From Pseudomonadota bacterium (lineage in GTDB: Bacteria > Pseudomonadota > Alphaproteobacteria > Acetobacterales > Acetobacteraceae), in contig JABBOH010000020.1 in the NCBI GenBank assembly GCA_019351895.1, positions 1-64,000 of the forward strand: DNA of 64,000 bases, read 5' to 3'. Within the stretch, counting starts at the first letter, position 1. Each line of letters opens with the position of its first letter. The notes under the pieces were generated by a model, which saw nothing but the letters and a program-made list of their open reading frames with translations, was not told where the DNA came from and did not search any database. The position numbers and the translations under genes are program-made. This document shows, piece after piece, positions 46,973 through 56,074 of this stretch.

Positions 46973-47670
46973 GCGGCGGCCTGCAGCGGGGTGAGGTGGA
47001 ACAGGCGGTCCGCGATGGCGTCGCGCGTCGGCGTGTCATGGACGATGCCGAGAATGGCCGTGCCCGACGCTTTCGCCTCCCGCACCAGGGCCACCACGGC
47101 ATCACGATTATCCGCGTCGAGCGAGGCCGTCGGCTCGTCGAGCAATAGGATGGGATGGCCGCCGATGAAGCCCCTGGCGAGGTTCACGCGCTGCTGTTCG
47201 CCGCCCGAGAAGGTCGCGGGCGGCAGGGCGTGCAACGGCTCCGGCAGGTTCAGCCGGAGCAGCATGGTCCGCGCCCGCTCGACGGCCTCATCATGGGACG
47301 TGCCGCGCAGCGTCAGCGCTTCGGCCACGATCTCCAGCGTCGAGACCCGTGGGACGACACGGAGGAACTGACTGACATAGCCGAGCGTATCGCGCCGAAC
47401 CTCCAGCACCAGACGCGGATCGGCGCCAGCGAGATCGACCCAGTCGCCCCGGTGGCGCGCCAGGATGCGTCCGCCCTCGGCGCGATAGTTGCCGTAGAGG
47501 CTGCGCATCAGGGTGGACTTGCCGGTGCCCGATGGGCCCGAGAGCACGACGCACTCGCCCGCCGTGAGAGTGAGGTCGATATCCCGCAGCACCGGGATGC
47601 GGGTTCCCTTCTGGAGATGCAGGGTGAAGGACTTGGCCAGTCCCTCGGTTCGTAAAAGTGGCGCGCTCAT
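46969..47670 (-). CDS. phnL: C-P lyase system ATP-binding protein PhnL
   Basis: VVLSGPSGTGKSTLMRSLYGNYRAEGGRI; FSGGEQQRVNLARGFI. Confidence 0.93.
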   Translation of the reverse strand: MSAPLLRTEGLAKSFTLHLQKGTRIPVLRDIDLTLTAGECVVLSGPSGTGKSTLMRSLYGNYRAEGGRILARHRGDWVDLAGADPRLVLEVRRDTLGYVSQFLRVVPRVSTLEIVAEALTLRGTSHDEAVERARTMLLRLNLPEPLHALPPATFSGGEQQRVNLARGFIGGHPILLLDEPTASLDADNRDAVVALVREAKASGTAILGIVHDTPTRDAIADRLFHLTPLQAAA

Positions 47671-48455
47671 GCCTGCAACACCGAGCTCACGAGAAGCTGG
47701 GTATAGGGATGCTGGGGATCGTCCAGAACCTGATCGGTGAGGCCGGTCTCGACCACCTGACCGTGGCGCATCACCAGGATGCGGCCGGCGAGCAGGCGGG
47801 CGACCGCGATATCATGCGTGACCAGCACCACCGCGATGCCGAGCCGCGCGACGAGCGACCGGATGAGGTCGAGCAGGCGCGCCTGCACCGAGACATCGAG
47901 GCCACCGGTCGGTTCGTCCATAAAGACGAGGCGGGGATGGGTGGCGAGTGTGCGGGCGATCTGTAGCCGCTGCAGCATGCCGCCGGAGAAGGTGCGCGGC
48001 AGATCGTCGATGCGGTCGGCGCTGATCTCGACCTGCCGCAGCCGGTCGATGGCGGTGTCGCGGATGGAGCCGTAGTGGCGGGCACCCTGCGCCATCAGCC
48101 GTTCACCGACATTGCCCCCGGCGGAGACGCCCATGCGGAGCGCGTCGCGCGGGTTCTGGTGGACGAAGCCCCAGTCCGACCGATGCAGGGCGCGCAACTG
48201 CGGCGCGGGCATCGCGTGGACATCATGCGCGGCGCCCTCCGGGTCGCGATAGATCGCCTGCCCCATGTCGGGACGTGCGCGGCCGGACAGCACGTTGAGC
48301 AGCGTCGTCTTCCCCGAGCCACTTTCGCCGACGATGGCGAGCACCTCGCCAGGCCAGAGCGTTGCGTTCACTCCGTCCAAAGCCCGGATGGAGCCGAAGG
48401 ACAGGCGGAGGTCCCGCGCTTCAAGCAGGGGGGCGTCCAGAAGCGGCGCGTTCAT
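47667..48455 (-). CDS. phnK: C-P lyase system ATP-binding protein PhnK
   Basis: IVGESGSGKTTLLNVLSGR; DWGFVHQNPRDALRMGVSAGGNVGERL. Confidence 0.93.
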   Translation of the reverse strand: MNAPLLDAPLLEARDLRLSFGSIRALDGVNATLWPGEVLAIVGESGSGKTTLLNVLSGRARPDMGQAIYRDPEGAAHDVHAMPAPQLRALHRSDWGFVHQNPRDALRMGVSAGGNVGERLMAQGARHYGSIRDTAIDRLRQVEISADRIDDLPRTFSGGMLQRLQIARTLATHPRLVFMDEPTGGLDVSVQARLLDLIRSLVARLGIAVVLVTHDIAVARLLAGRILVMRHGQVVETGLTDQVLDDPQHPYTQLLVSSVLQA

Positions 48456-49303
48456 GCGGCTTCTCCCGCCGCTTCGGCGATGTCCCGGCGGCTCGCGCAG
48501 TAGTCGGTGTCGGAACAGACGAACATCCGACCGCCGCGATCATCCGTCAGCACCTCGTCGAGGTAGCTGTCCCGCGCCCCGCAGAGCGCGCAGGGGTGCG
48601 GCGCACGGATGAGACGGAAGGGATGGTCGTCGAAATCAAGCGGACGGACGGAGGTAAAGGGCGGTACGGCATAGATGCGCTTCTCGCGCCCCGCGCCGAA
48701 TAGCTGCAGCGCCGGCATGCGGTGCATCTTCGGCGTGTCGAAGGCCGGGATCGGTGACGGCGACATGAGGTAGCGCCCGTTCACCATCACGGGGTAGTCG
48801 TAGCTGATGGCGATGTGGCCGAAGCGCGCGATGTCCTCGTAGAGCTTCACATGCATCAGCCCGTATTCGGCAAGCGCGTGCATCTGCCGTGTCTCGGCGC
48901 GGCTGGGCTCGAGCTTGGCCAGCGGCTCCGGCAGCGGCACCTGATAGACGAGGATCTGGTCGGCGCGCAGAGGCGTCTCCGGGATGCGGTGGCGCGTCTG
49001 GATGACCGTTGCCTTCGTGGTGCGCGTAGTCGTGGCGACACCCGCCGTGCGGGCGAAGAAGCGGCGGATGGAGACGGCGTTGGTGGTATCGTCAGCGCCC
49101 TGGTCGATGACCTTGAGCACGTCGTCCTGGCCGAGGATGGCGGCCGTCACCTGGATGCCGCCGGTGCCCCAGCCATAGGGCAGCGGCATCTCCCGCGCGC
49201 CGAAAGGCACCTGATGGCCGGGGATCGCCACCGCCTTGAGGATCGCGCGGCGGATCATCCGCTTCGTCTGCTCGTCCAGATAAGCGAAGTTGTAGCCGCT
49301 CAC
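48452..49303 (-). CDS. phnJ: C-P lyase PhnJ
   Basis: VSGYNFAYLDEQTKRMIRRAILKAVAIPGHQVPF; C-terminal CX2CX21CX5C cysteine pattern; the track ORF start at 50353 is spurious. Confidence 0.96.
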   Translation of the reverse strand: MSGYNFAYLDEQTKRMIRRAILKAVAIPGHQVPFGAREMPLPYGWGTGGIQVTAAILGQDDVLKVIDQGADDTTNAVSIRRFFARTAGVATTTRTTKATVIQTRHRIPETPLRADQILVYQVPLPEPLAKLEPSRAETRQMHALAEYGLMHVKLYEDIARFGHIAISYDYPVMVNGRYLMSPSPIPAFDTPKMHRMPALQLFGAGREKRIYAVPPFTSVRPLDFDDHPFRLIRAPHPCALCGARDSYLDEVLTDDRGGRMFVCSDTDYCASRRDIAEAAGEAA

Positions 49304-50406
49304 GGCGCCTCTCCCTCTGGTGCGGCGTCCTCGCCCGCGGTGCGCCGCATTCGCCGTATCGTTTCGAGTTCGCTCTGGAAGTCGACGTAGTGCGGCAATT
49401 TGAGATGCTCGACGAAGCCGGTCGCCTCGATATTGTCGCTGTGCGAGAGGACGAATTCGATGTCCTGCGCGGGCGCCGTCACATCCTCCCCAAACTCGCT
49501 GGCGCGCATCGAGCGGTCGACCAGCGCCATGCCCATGGCCTTGCGCTCGGCGTGGCCGAAGCAGAGCCCGTAGCCGCGGGTGAATTGCGCGGGCTCGGTC
49601 TTCGAGCCGCCGAACTGGTTTACCATCTCGCACTCCGTGAGGTCGATGCGGCCGATCTCGATGGCGAAGCCCAGCTCCGGCGGGACGATCTCGACGGCGA
49701 CCGCGCCGACGCGGATCTCGCCGACGAAGGGATGTGTGTTGCCGTAGCCGCGCTGGGTGGAATAGCCGAGTGCCAGCAGGAAGCCCTCGTCGCCGCGCGC
49801 CAGCGCCTGCAGCCGCACGTCCCGTCCGGCGGGGAAGGAAAGCGGCTCGCGCGTGAGGTCGGCGGGCGCCGCGTCGCCCGGCTGTTCGGCGCCCATCAGC
49901 CCTTCGCGATCGAGCAGGTCCATGACTCGGGGCATCGCGCGGCGGCCGGTATCGGTGGGGCGGGCGGGCGGGCGCATCTCCGTCTCGTCGAGCCGTTCGG
50001 CGGCGAGGCTGAAGTCCAGCAGACGGTGCGTGTAGTCGTAGGTCGGCCCGAGCACCTGACCGCCCGGGAGGTCCTTGTAGATCGCCGAGATCCGCCGCCG
50101 GATGACCATGGCCGCCGTCTCGACCGGCAGGGAGGAGGCGAAGCGGGGCAGGGTGGTGCGGTAGGCGCGCAGCAGGAAGGCCGCCTCGATGAGATCGCCC
50201 TGCGCCTGCTTGATGGCGAGCGCCGCGAGCCCTGTGTCGTGGCAGGATCCCTCGGCCATCACGCGGTCGACGGCGCGGCCGAGCTGTTCCTCGACCTGCC
50301 GGATACCGAGCGCGGGGATGGCGGGATCGCCTCGCCGCTCGCGCGCGAGCCAATCGTGGGCGGCGTCGATCGCCCGCTCCCCGCCTTTGACGGCGACATA
50401 AGCCAT
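49300..50406 (-). CDS. phnI: Carbon-phosphorus lyase complex subunit PhnI
   Basis: MAYVAVKGGERAIDAAHDWLARERRGDP; AVDRVMAEGSCHDTGLAALAIKQAQGDLIEAAFLLRAYRTTLPR. Confidence 0.96.
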   Translation of the reverse strand: MAYVAVKGGERAIDAAHDWLARERRGDPAIPALGIRQVEEQLGRAVDRVMAEGSCHDTGLAALAIKQAQGDLIEAAFLLRAYRTTLPRFASSLPVETAAMVIRRRISAIYKDLPGGQVLGPTYDYTHRLLDFSLAAERLDETEMRPPARPTDTGRRAMPRVMDLLDREGLMGAEQPGDAAPADLTREPLSFPAGRDVRLQALARGDEGFLLALGYSTQRGYGNTHPFVGEIRVGAVAVEIVPPELGFAIEIGRIDLTECEMVNQFGGSKTEPAQFTRGYGLCFGHAERKAMGMALVDRSMRASEFGEDVTAPAQDIEFVLSHSDNIEATGFVEHLKLPHYVDFQSELETIRRMRRTAGEDAAPEGEAP

Positions 50407-50410
50407 GGCC

Positions 50411-50983
50411 TTAGCCCTCTCCGATCCTCACGCTGCGAGGCAGCGCCAGAAAGTTGCCGCGCGCGCAGAGCATGAGGTCCAAACCGCGGGGAAAGAGCCG
50501 GTGATTGGCTTCCCATTGCGCGACGAAATCATCCGGCAGTCCAAGTGGGGCTATGACAGCCGGCGCCTCTAGTCCCGGACCATAGAGTGTGAGAGGCCGT
50601 CCGTCCGTGAGCCCCGGCACCTGCAGGATGATCGTGGCGGATGTCTCAGGTGCGGCGTCGCTCCCCGCGAACAGCTCGGCGAGCGGCGGCAAGGCGGTGA
50701 CGCAGAGGAAGGCCGCTTCGGCACGGCTCGGCGCGCGCACGACGCCGGCATGGAAGGCGAGCCAGTCCCAGCTCGGCATCAGCGGCTCGTCCAGCCACAG
50801 GGTGACATCGGCATCGACCAGGGTGAGCAGAACCGCGGCGGTCGCGGGATCGAGCGGGGGCGCCGCGATCGCATGCGACATCGCCGTGATGCTGCCGGGG
50901 CGGGACATGGCGCTCAGTACCGAGCGGAAGCAGGACTGAGCCTCCGCCACCGGATCCAGGAAGCCGGGTCTGTCGAGTGTCAT
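50411..50983 (-). CDS. phnH: Phosphonate C-P lyase system protein PhnH
   Basis: SCFRSVLSAMSRPGSITAM; between phnG and phnI. Confidence 0.94.
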   Translation of the reverse strand: MTLDRPGFLDPVAEAQSCFRSVLSAMSRPGSITAMSHAIAAPPLDPATAAVLLTLVDADVTLWLDEPLMPSWDWLAFHAGVVRAPSRAEAAFLCVTALPPLAELFAGSDAAPETSATIILQVPGLTDGRPLTLYGPGLEAPAVIAPLGLPDDFVAQWEANHRLFPRGLDLMLCARGNFLALPRSVRIGEG

Positions 50984-51435
50984 GACCGCATTGTCGCGAG
51001 GGTGAAGAAATCGACGCGCGTCGCTTCGGCCTCGGCCCGGAGCCGGTCGTCGGCAGCGGCCAATGCGTCCGCGAGAGGGTCGATGACCGTCCGCTCCAGC
51101 CGGGGGCCGGCGTCTGGGTCCTGCAGGGCGGCATCGAGCGCGGCTGCGAGTTCAGCCTTCGGCGCGTCTCGTCCGGCGATATAGGCGTGGCCGGTCAGGC
51201 CATGCTCATTATGGACCGTGCAGCGCGTGACGGTCATCTCGCCGAGGTTGAAGGGCGCCCCGTTGCCGCCGGCCCGTCCCTGGACCATCACCAGACCGGT
51301 TTCCGGACCACGAAGCCGCCGATGCGACGGAAGCGGATCGACCGTCGCGAGACGTGCCTCGATCAGCGGCCGCTCGGCCCGCGCTAGGATCGCCATCCAT
51401 CTCTGCCGGCGGCTGATGAGATCTGGGTTCGACAT
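50980..51435 (-). CDS. phnG: Phosphonate C-P lyase system protein PhnG
   Basis: RQRWMAILARAERPLIEARL ... GLVMVQGRAGGNGAPFNLGEMTVTRCTV; true start MSNPDLISR at 51435. Confidence 0.93.
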   Translation of the reverse strand: MSNPDLISRRQRWMAILARAERPLIEARLATVDPLPSHRRLRGPETGLVMVQGRAGGNGAPFNLGEMTVTRCTVHNEHGLTGHAYIAGRDAPKAELAAALDAALQDPDAGPRLERTVIDPLADALAAADDRLRAEAEATRVDFFTLATMRS

Positions 51436-51446
51436 CGTCACCTGAA

Positions 51447-51468
51447 ATTCATCTAGATGTCTAGACAT
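51447..51468. promoter_or_regulatory. Putative operator for phnG-N / divergent phnM-like gene: overlapping palindromes
   Basis: CATCTAGATG (51450-51459) and ATGTCTAGACAT (51457-51468), both perfect palindromes; contains ATTCATCTAGATGTC, the reverse complement of the 15-mer upstream of phnD. Confidence 0.75.
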
Positions 51469-51492
51469 TAAGCCGGCCGGCGGTATTGTCAA
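51465..51492 (-). promoter_or_regulatory. Candidate sigma70-type promoter of phnG operon
   Basis: Minus strand TTGACA (51492-51487), 16-nt spacer, TAATGT (51470-51465); -10 overlaps the palindromic operator. Confidence 0.5.
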
Positions 51493-51532
51493 TTGCATTT
51501 GCAAGCCGAAGCGCGACGACGGGGGTAGGACC

Positions 51533-52669
51533 ATGAGCCTGAGCATCACCGGTGGCCGCGCATTGCTTCACGGGCGCGGCCTCGAACCGGCCGACATTCA
51601 TAGCGAGGCGGCGTTGCTCGTCGCTGAAGCGACCTCCGCGCGGCGGCTCGACGCGACGGGCCTGCTCGTGCTCCCCGGCATCGTCGATCTGCACGGTGAC
51701 GCTTTCGAGCGGCAGGTGCAGCCACGTCCAGGCGTCGATTTTCCGATGGATTTGGCAGTGGCCGAGACCGAGGCACAACTCCTCGCCAACGGAATCACCA
51801 CGGCCTTCCATGGCGTGACGCTCTCCTGGGAGCCGGGCTTGCGAAGCGCCCGCGCCTGGACGGCTCTGCTGGAGGCGCTTGCGGCGCATCGCCCCCGCCA
51901 GCTTTGCGATATGCGGGTGCACCTCCGGTGGGAGGCATTCAATCTCGGGGCGCTCGACCTCGCGCTCGCAGCGATCGAAGCCGGTGAGGTGCATCTGCTG
52001 GCCTTCAACGACCACACGCCGTCGATCCTGCGGAAGATGGCCGACCCCGTGACGGGCGCGAAATACAGCGACCGCGCGGGGATGAGCCTGGATGAATTCC
52101 GCGCGCTCGCGACCGAGGTCGGCGCCCGCGCACATGAGGTGCCGGAGGCGGCCCGGCGTGTGGCAAACTCCGCCCGCGCCTCCGGCATTCCGATGGCAAG
52201 CCATGACGATGTGAGCCCTGAGAGCCGCGCGATGTTCCGCGCCAAGGGCGCGCGCATCTCCGACTTTCCGATGAACGAGCCGACGGCTCGTGCCGCGACC
52301 GAGGCCGGCGACTGGGTGGTGATGGGCAGCCCCAACGTGGTGCGCGGCGGCTCGCATATGGGGTGGGCCTCCGCCGCCGCGATGGTCGGCGCAGGGCTGT
52401 GTCAGATCCTCACCAGCGACTATTTCTATCCGGCGCTGCTGCGGGCGGCCTTCGTCCTCGGCGAGCGGGACGGGCTGGCACGGAGTTGGGAGCTTATCTC
52501 GGCCAATCCCGCGGCGGCGGCGGGGCTGCATGATCGTGGCCGCATCGAGCCTGGCCGTCGCGCCGACCTCGTGGTGGTATCCGACACGCCGGCGCCGCAC
52601 GTCGTCGCCACCATCGCCGGCGGGCGGATTGCCTATCTCTCGGCCGAAGGGGTTTCCCGCTTGCAATGA
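51533..52669 (+). CDS. Second PhnM-family amidohydrolase, divergent from phnG
   Basis: GIVDLHGDAFERQVQPRPGVDFPMDLAVAETEAQLLANGITTAFHGVTLSWEPGLRS; MGSPNVVRGGSHMGW; distinct from phnM at 45836-46972. Confidence 0.9.
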   Translation: MSLSITGGRALLHGRGLEPADIHSEAALLVAEATSARRLDATGLLVLPGIVDLHGDAFERQVQPRPGVDFPMDLAVAETEAQLLANGITTAFHGVTLSWEPGLRSARAWTALLEALAAHRPRQLCDMRVHLRWEAFNLGALDLALAAIEAGEVHLLAFNDHTPSILRKMADPVTGAKYSDRAGMSLDEFRALATEVGARAHEVPEAARRVANSARASGIPMASHDDVSPESRAMFRAKGARISDFPMNEPTARAATEAGDWVVMGSPNVVRGGSHMGWASAAAMVGAGLCQILTSDYFYPALLRAAFVLGERDGLARSWELISANPAAAAGLHDRGRIEPGRRADLVVVSDTPAPHVVATIAGGRIAYLSAEGVSRLQ

Positions 52670-52679
52670 GCGCGTTCCG

Positions 52680-53513
52680 TTAGGCGATCCGCGCGCGCAG
52701 CCAGGCGGAGATACGCTCGGCGCCCATGACGATGATGAAAGTGATGATCAGCAGCATGGAGACGGTGCGGTATTGGAACAGGTTCATCGCGGTCAGCAGC
52801 TGGAAGCCGATGCCGCCCGCGCCGACGAAGCCGAGGATGAGGGAGGAGCGGATATTCTCGTCGAGCCGATAGAGCGTGATGCCGAGCAGCGAGGGCAGCA
52901 CGCTCGGCACGACGGCATGGCTGAAGACGGCGAGGCGGCTCGCCCCCGTCATCGTCAGCGCCTCGACCGGGCCCATGTCCATGTCCTCGATGACTTCTGA
53001 AAAGAGACGCCCCATCATCCCGAGGCTGTGCACGACGATGGCGAGCGCGCCGGGGAAGGGGCCGAGGCCGACGGCGGTGACGAAGATCAGCGCCCAGACG
53101 AGATCAGGCACCACCCGGGCGAGCGCGATGAGCACGCGGGTGGCGTAGTAGACTGGCCGCGCCGGCGTCGTGTTGCGGGCGGCGAGGAGGGCCAGCGGCA
53201 GCGCGAAGACGAGTGCAACGACGGTGCCGAAGATACCCATGTCGATCGTCTGCAGCGCAGGCCACAGCGCGTCCGGCAGCCCGGCGAAATCCGGCGGCCA
53301 CGACCTGTGGAGGATGTCTGCGATGCCAGCGGCGCCCGTGACGAGGTCCTGCGGCCGCGCCTGCACCACGATCGCTGCCTGGATGAACAGCGCGATCCCG
53401 AGGAAGATCATGACGAAGGCGAGCGCGCTGCGGCGCCGAGGCCTGCCGTCTCCGCGCGATCCGGCGCCGGGCGCGCCATGACCGGGCGCGGTCTTGATGG
53501 CTATCCCGTTCAT
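52680..53513 (-). CDS. phnE: Phosphonate ABC transporter permease PhnE
   Basis: Permease region ARVVPDLVWALIFVTAVGLGPFPGALAIVVHSLGMMGRLFSEVIEDMD. Confidence 0.94.
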   Translation of the reverse strand: MNGIAIKTAPGHGAPGAGSRGDGRPRRRSALAFVMIFLGIALFIQAAIVVQARPQDLVTGAAGIADILHRSWPPDFAGLPDALWPALQTIDMGIFGTVVALVFALPLALLAARNTTPARPVYYATRVLIALARVVPDLVWALIFVTAVGLGPFPGALAIVVHSLGMMGRLFSEVIEDMDMGPVEALTMTGASRLAVFSHAVVPSVLPSLLGITLYRLDENIRSSLILGFVGAGGIGFQLLTAMNLFQYRTVSMLLIITFIIVMGAERISAWLRARIA

Positions 53514-54277
53514 GCCGCGAGCGTCTCGGTCGTCTTCACGTAGAGGCCGGCGACCTCGGTTTCCTTCACCTCAGCCGGCTTCGTGTCGAACTGGATGCGG
53601 CCGTCCTTCATGCCGAGGATGCGGTCGGCGAAGCGGCGGGCGAGCTCCGGCTGGTGCAGCACGCAGAGCACGCCGAGGCCGTCATCATGCGCGAGGCGAC
53701 GCAGCAGGCCCATGAGTTCCTGAGCGGCATCGGGATCGAGGCTCGCGACGGGTTCGTCGGCCAGCAGCGCGAGTGGCCGCTGCGCCAGCGCGCGTGCGAC
53801 CGAGACGCGCTGCGCCTGGCCGCCTGAGAGCGTTCCGGCGCGCTGTTCTGCGAAAGCTGTGAGACCGACCTGGTTGAGGCAGGTCATGGCGAAGGGTCGC
53901 TCGCTCTCGGGCAGACGGCCGAGCGTGATCGCAAGGCCACGATGCCGGCCGAGCGTGCCGGAGATGACGTTGGCGACGACGCTGCGGCGGCGCACGAGAT
54001 GGGCGTTCTGAAAGACCATGCCGAGGGCCATGCGGGCCTCGGCCAGTTCCCGGCCGGCGAGGCTGCTGATGCGGCGGCCGGCGACCTGGACGCTGCCGCC
54101 GGTCGGCTTCAACATCCCGGCGATGCAGCGGAGCATGGTGGATTTGCCGCAGCCGTTTGCACCGAGGATGACGACGAGTTCCCCCGGCGCCAAAGCGAGG
54201 CTCGTATCCGTCAAGGCCACGCGCCCCGTGGGGTAGCGCATGGCCAAGCCGGATACCGCGATGAGCGGTGCGCTCAT
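53510..54277 (-). CDS. phnC: Phosphonate ABC transporter ATP-binding protein PhnC
   Basis: VVILGANGCGKSTMLRCIAGML; LSGGQAQRVSVARAL. Confidence 0.94.
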   Translation of the reverse strand: MSAPLIAVSGLAMRYPTGRVALTDTSLALAPGELVVILGANGCGKSTMLRCIAGMLKPTGGSVQVAGRRISSLAGRELAEARMALGMVFQNAHLVRRRSVVANVISGTLGRHRGLAITLGRLPESERPFAMTCLNQVGLTAFAEQRAGTLSGGQAQRVSVARALAQRPLALLADEPVASLDPDAAQELMGLLRRLAHDDGLGVLCVLHQPELARRFADRILGMKDGRIQFDTKPAEVKETEVAGLYVKTTETLAA

Positions 54278-55182
54278 GAACCCATCTTGTTGAGGTCCAG
54301 ATGCAGAACCTTCACGAGGCTGCGGATGCCGTCGTAGTCGGCGTCTGATGCTGGCACGTAGCCCTTGCCCGAGAGGCCCGTGACCTTCTTCTGGTCAGCG
54401 GGGATGCTGCTGAGGTCGAGATGCGCCAGAACCTCGCTCAGCTTCGCCTTGAACGCGGGCGGCAGATCGCCACGAACCGTGATCGGGTCCTGCGGGATCG
54501 GCCGGCTGGTCCAGAGCGTCGCGAAGTCCTTCGGGTCGTATATCCCCGCGATCTTGGCGGACTCGGTCTCGGAGCTGTTCATCTCGCCCGCCTGCACCTT
54601 GTGATGCAGCAGGGCCTCGAAGGTCGCCGTATGGCTGCCAGAATAGACGGCTTGGACGCCGTGATCGGGATCGATACCCGCGGACTTGAGCGCGTAGGCG
54701 GGAAACAGATGGCCAGAGGTCGAAGCGGGATCAGAATAGGCGAAGGTGTGACCCGCGACGCCCTTCAACGTCTGGATGCCGGAGCCGGGCCAAGTGACGA
54801 CGCTGGCGGTATAGGTGTCCTTGTCGCCTTGCGCGTTCGCATAAGTGGCGACGGCCTGGGCGCCCGCCAGCTTGTGCGCGAGGACGTAGCTCAATGGCCC
54901 GAACTCGGCGGCGTCGATCTTGCCGGCGCGCATTGCCTCGATCGTGGCGGTATAGCTGGTGCCGATCTCGACATTGACCGGGCAACCCATCTTCTCGCTG
55001 ATCAGCTGACCGATGTGGTGGTAAAGCGGAACGAAAGCGGCTGATGCATCGAACGGGATGACGCCGTAGCGGATAACGCCGTGCGGGCAGTCGGTGGCGG
55101 CGAGGGCTGTGCCGCCGGTGCCGAGGAGAGCCGCGAAGCCGAAGAGGGCGGCTCGGTAGGCGCCCTTGATCCTGATGCGCAT
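54274..55182 (-). CDS. phnD: Phosphonate ABC transporter substrate-binding protein PhnD
   Basis: Signal peptide; YGVIPFDASAAFVPLYHHIGQLISEKMGCPVNVEIGTSYTATIEAMRAGKIDAAEFGPLSYVLA. Confidence 0.94.
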   Translation of the reverse strand: MRIRIKGAYRAALFGFAALLGTGGTALAATDCPHGVIRYGVIPFDASAAFVPLYHHIGQLISEKMGCPVNVEIGTSYTATIEAMRAGKIDAAEFGPLSYVLAHKLAGAQAVATYANAQGDKDTYTASVVTWPGSGIQTLKGVAGHTFAYSDPASTSGHLFPAYALKSAGIDPDHGVQAVYSGSHTATFEALLHHKVQAGEMNSSETESAKIAGIYDPKDFATLWTSRPIPQDPITVRGDLPPAFKAKLSEVLAHLDLSSIPADQKKVTGLSGKGYVPASDADYDGIRSLVKVLHLDLNKMGS

Positions 55183-55269
55183 GTTGTCTTGTTCCCTGGT
55201 CATAGGCGCAGGCGATGTGCCGCGCACCTGACGAGCCCGTCTGTAGCGCAGCGGCCGGCAGAAACTTTT

Positions 55270-55284
55270 GACATCTAGATGAAT
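55270..55284. promoter_or_regulatory. Putative operator upstream of phnDCE
   Basis: GACATCTAGATGAAT, identical 15-mer to the minus strand of the phnG promoter; core CATCTAGATG is a perfect palindrome (55272-55281). Confidence 0.72.
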
Positions 55285-55330
55285 ATCGGGAGGCCGGTCT
55301 GCGTCGACAGGTCTCGCAACGACCGTGGGC

Positions 55331-55912
55331 TCACTCCGTTGCGCGGAAGACGGCCTCGATACGCCGGTCCGGCACCAGCCAGATCATCGCCACGACCGCA
55401 TAGATCAGCTGAGCGACCGCGGTGCTGAGGAAGGCGAGAGCGATGCCGGCGAGGTAGAGCAGCGGCGTCAATCTGCCCTTCCGATCTCGGCCGATCGCAC
55501 GGGCGAGCGGCGAGTCTTTGCCCTGCGTTGCCATGATTGCGCCCTGCATGAGCGCCCAGGATAGTGCCGGCATCAGCAGCGAGACACCATAGGTGGCGGT
55601 GGGGATGGCGGCGAAAGGGTGCTCGCCCATCCAACTCGTCGCGAAGGGGATCAGCGACAGCCAGAACAGCAAATTGAGATTGGCCCAGAGCAGCACGCCG
55701 CTGACCCGCGGCACGAGCTGGAAGAAGTGGTGGTGGTTGTTCCAGTAGATGGCGACGTAGATGAAGCTCAGCGCATAGGCGAGCAGCTTCGGCCCGACCG
55801 GCAGAAGGCCCGCGAGCGATATGCTTGCCGGTGCCCGCAGGTCGAGCACCATGATCGTGATGATCACGGCGATGACGCCATCGGTGAAGGCCGTGAGGCG
55901 CTCGCTTCCCAT
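55331..55912 (-). CDS. TMEM175-like (DUF1211) membrane protein
   Basis: MGSERLTAFTDGVIAVIITIMVLDLRAP; YWNNHHHFF. Confidence 0.92.
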   Translation of the reverse strand: MGSERLTAFTDGVIAVIITIMVLDLRAPASISLAGLLPVGPKLLAYALSFIYVAIYWNNHHHFFQLVPRVSGVLLWANLNLLFWLSLIPFATSWMGEHPFAAIPTATYGVSLLMPALSWALMQGAIMATQGKDSPLARAIGRDRKGRLTPLLYLAGIALAFLSTAVAQLIYAVVAMIWLVPDRRIEAVFRATE

Positions 55913-56074
55913 CGCAAGACTATTGTCTGCCGGGCCGAAAGGCTCAAGTCCCGTTCATCGGGGGCGGCATCCACGCTCGGGATCTTGCGGCGTCTTGCCG
56001 GCGCGCACCCGGACGGGGCGATAATTTGGCGACACGCCGGGCCACACGCAAAAAAATAACTATCTCAACTTAGG

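Noticed and set aside
49304-50353. N-terminal extension of the phnJ ORF over phnI
   Set aside because: Out-of-frame with phnI and Arg-rich; the true PhnJ N-terminus (VSGYNFAYLDE) starts at 49303
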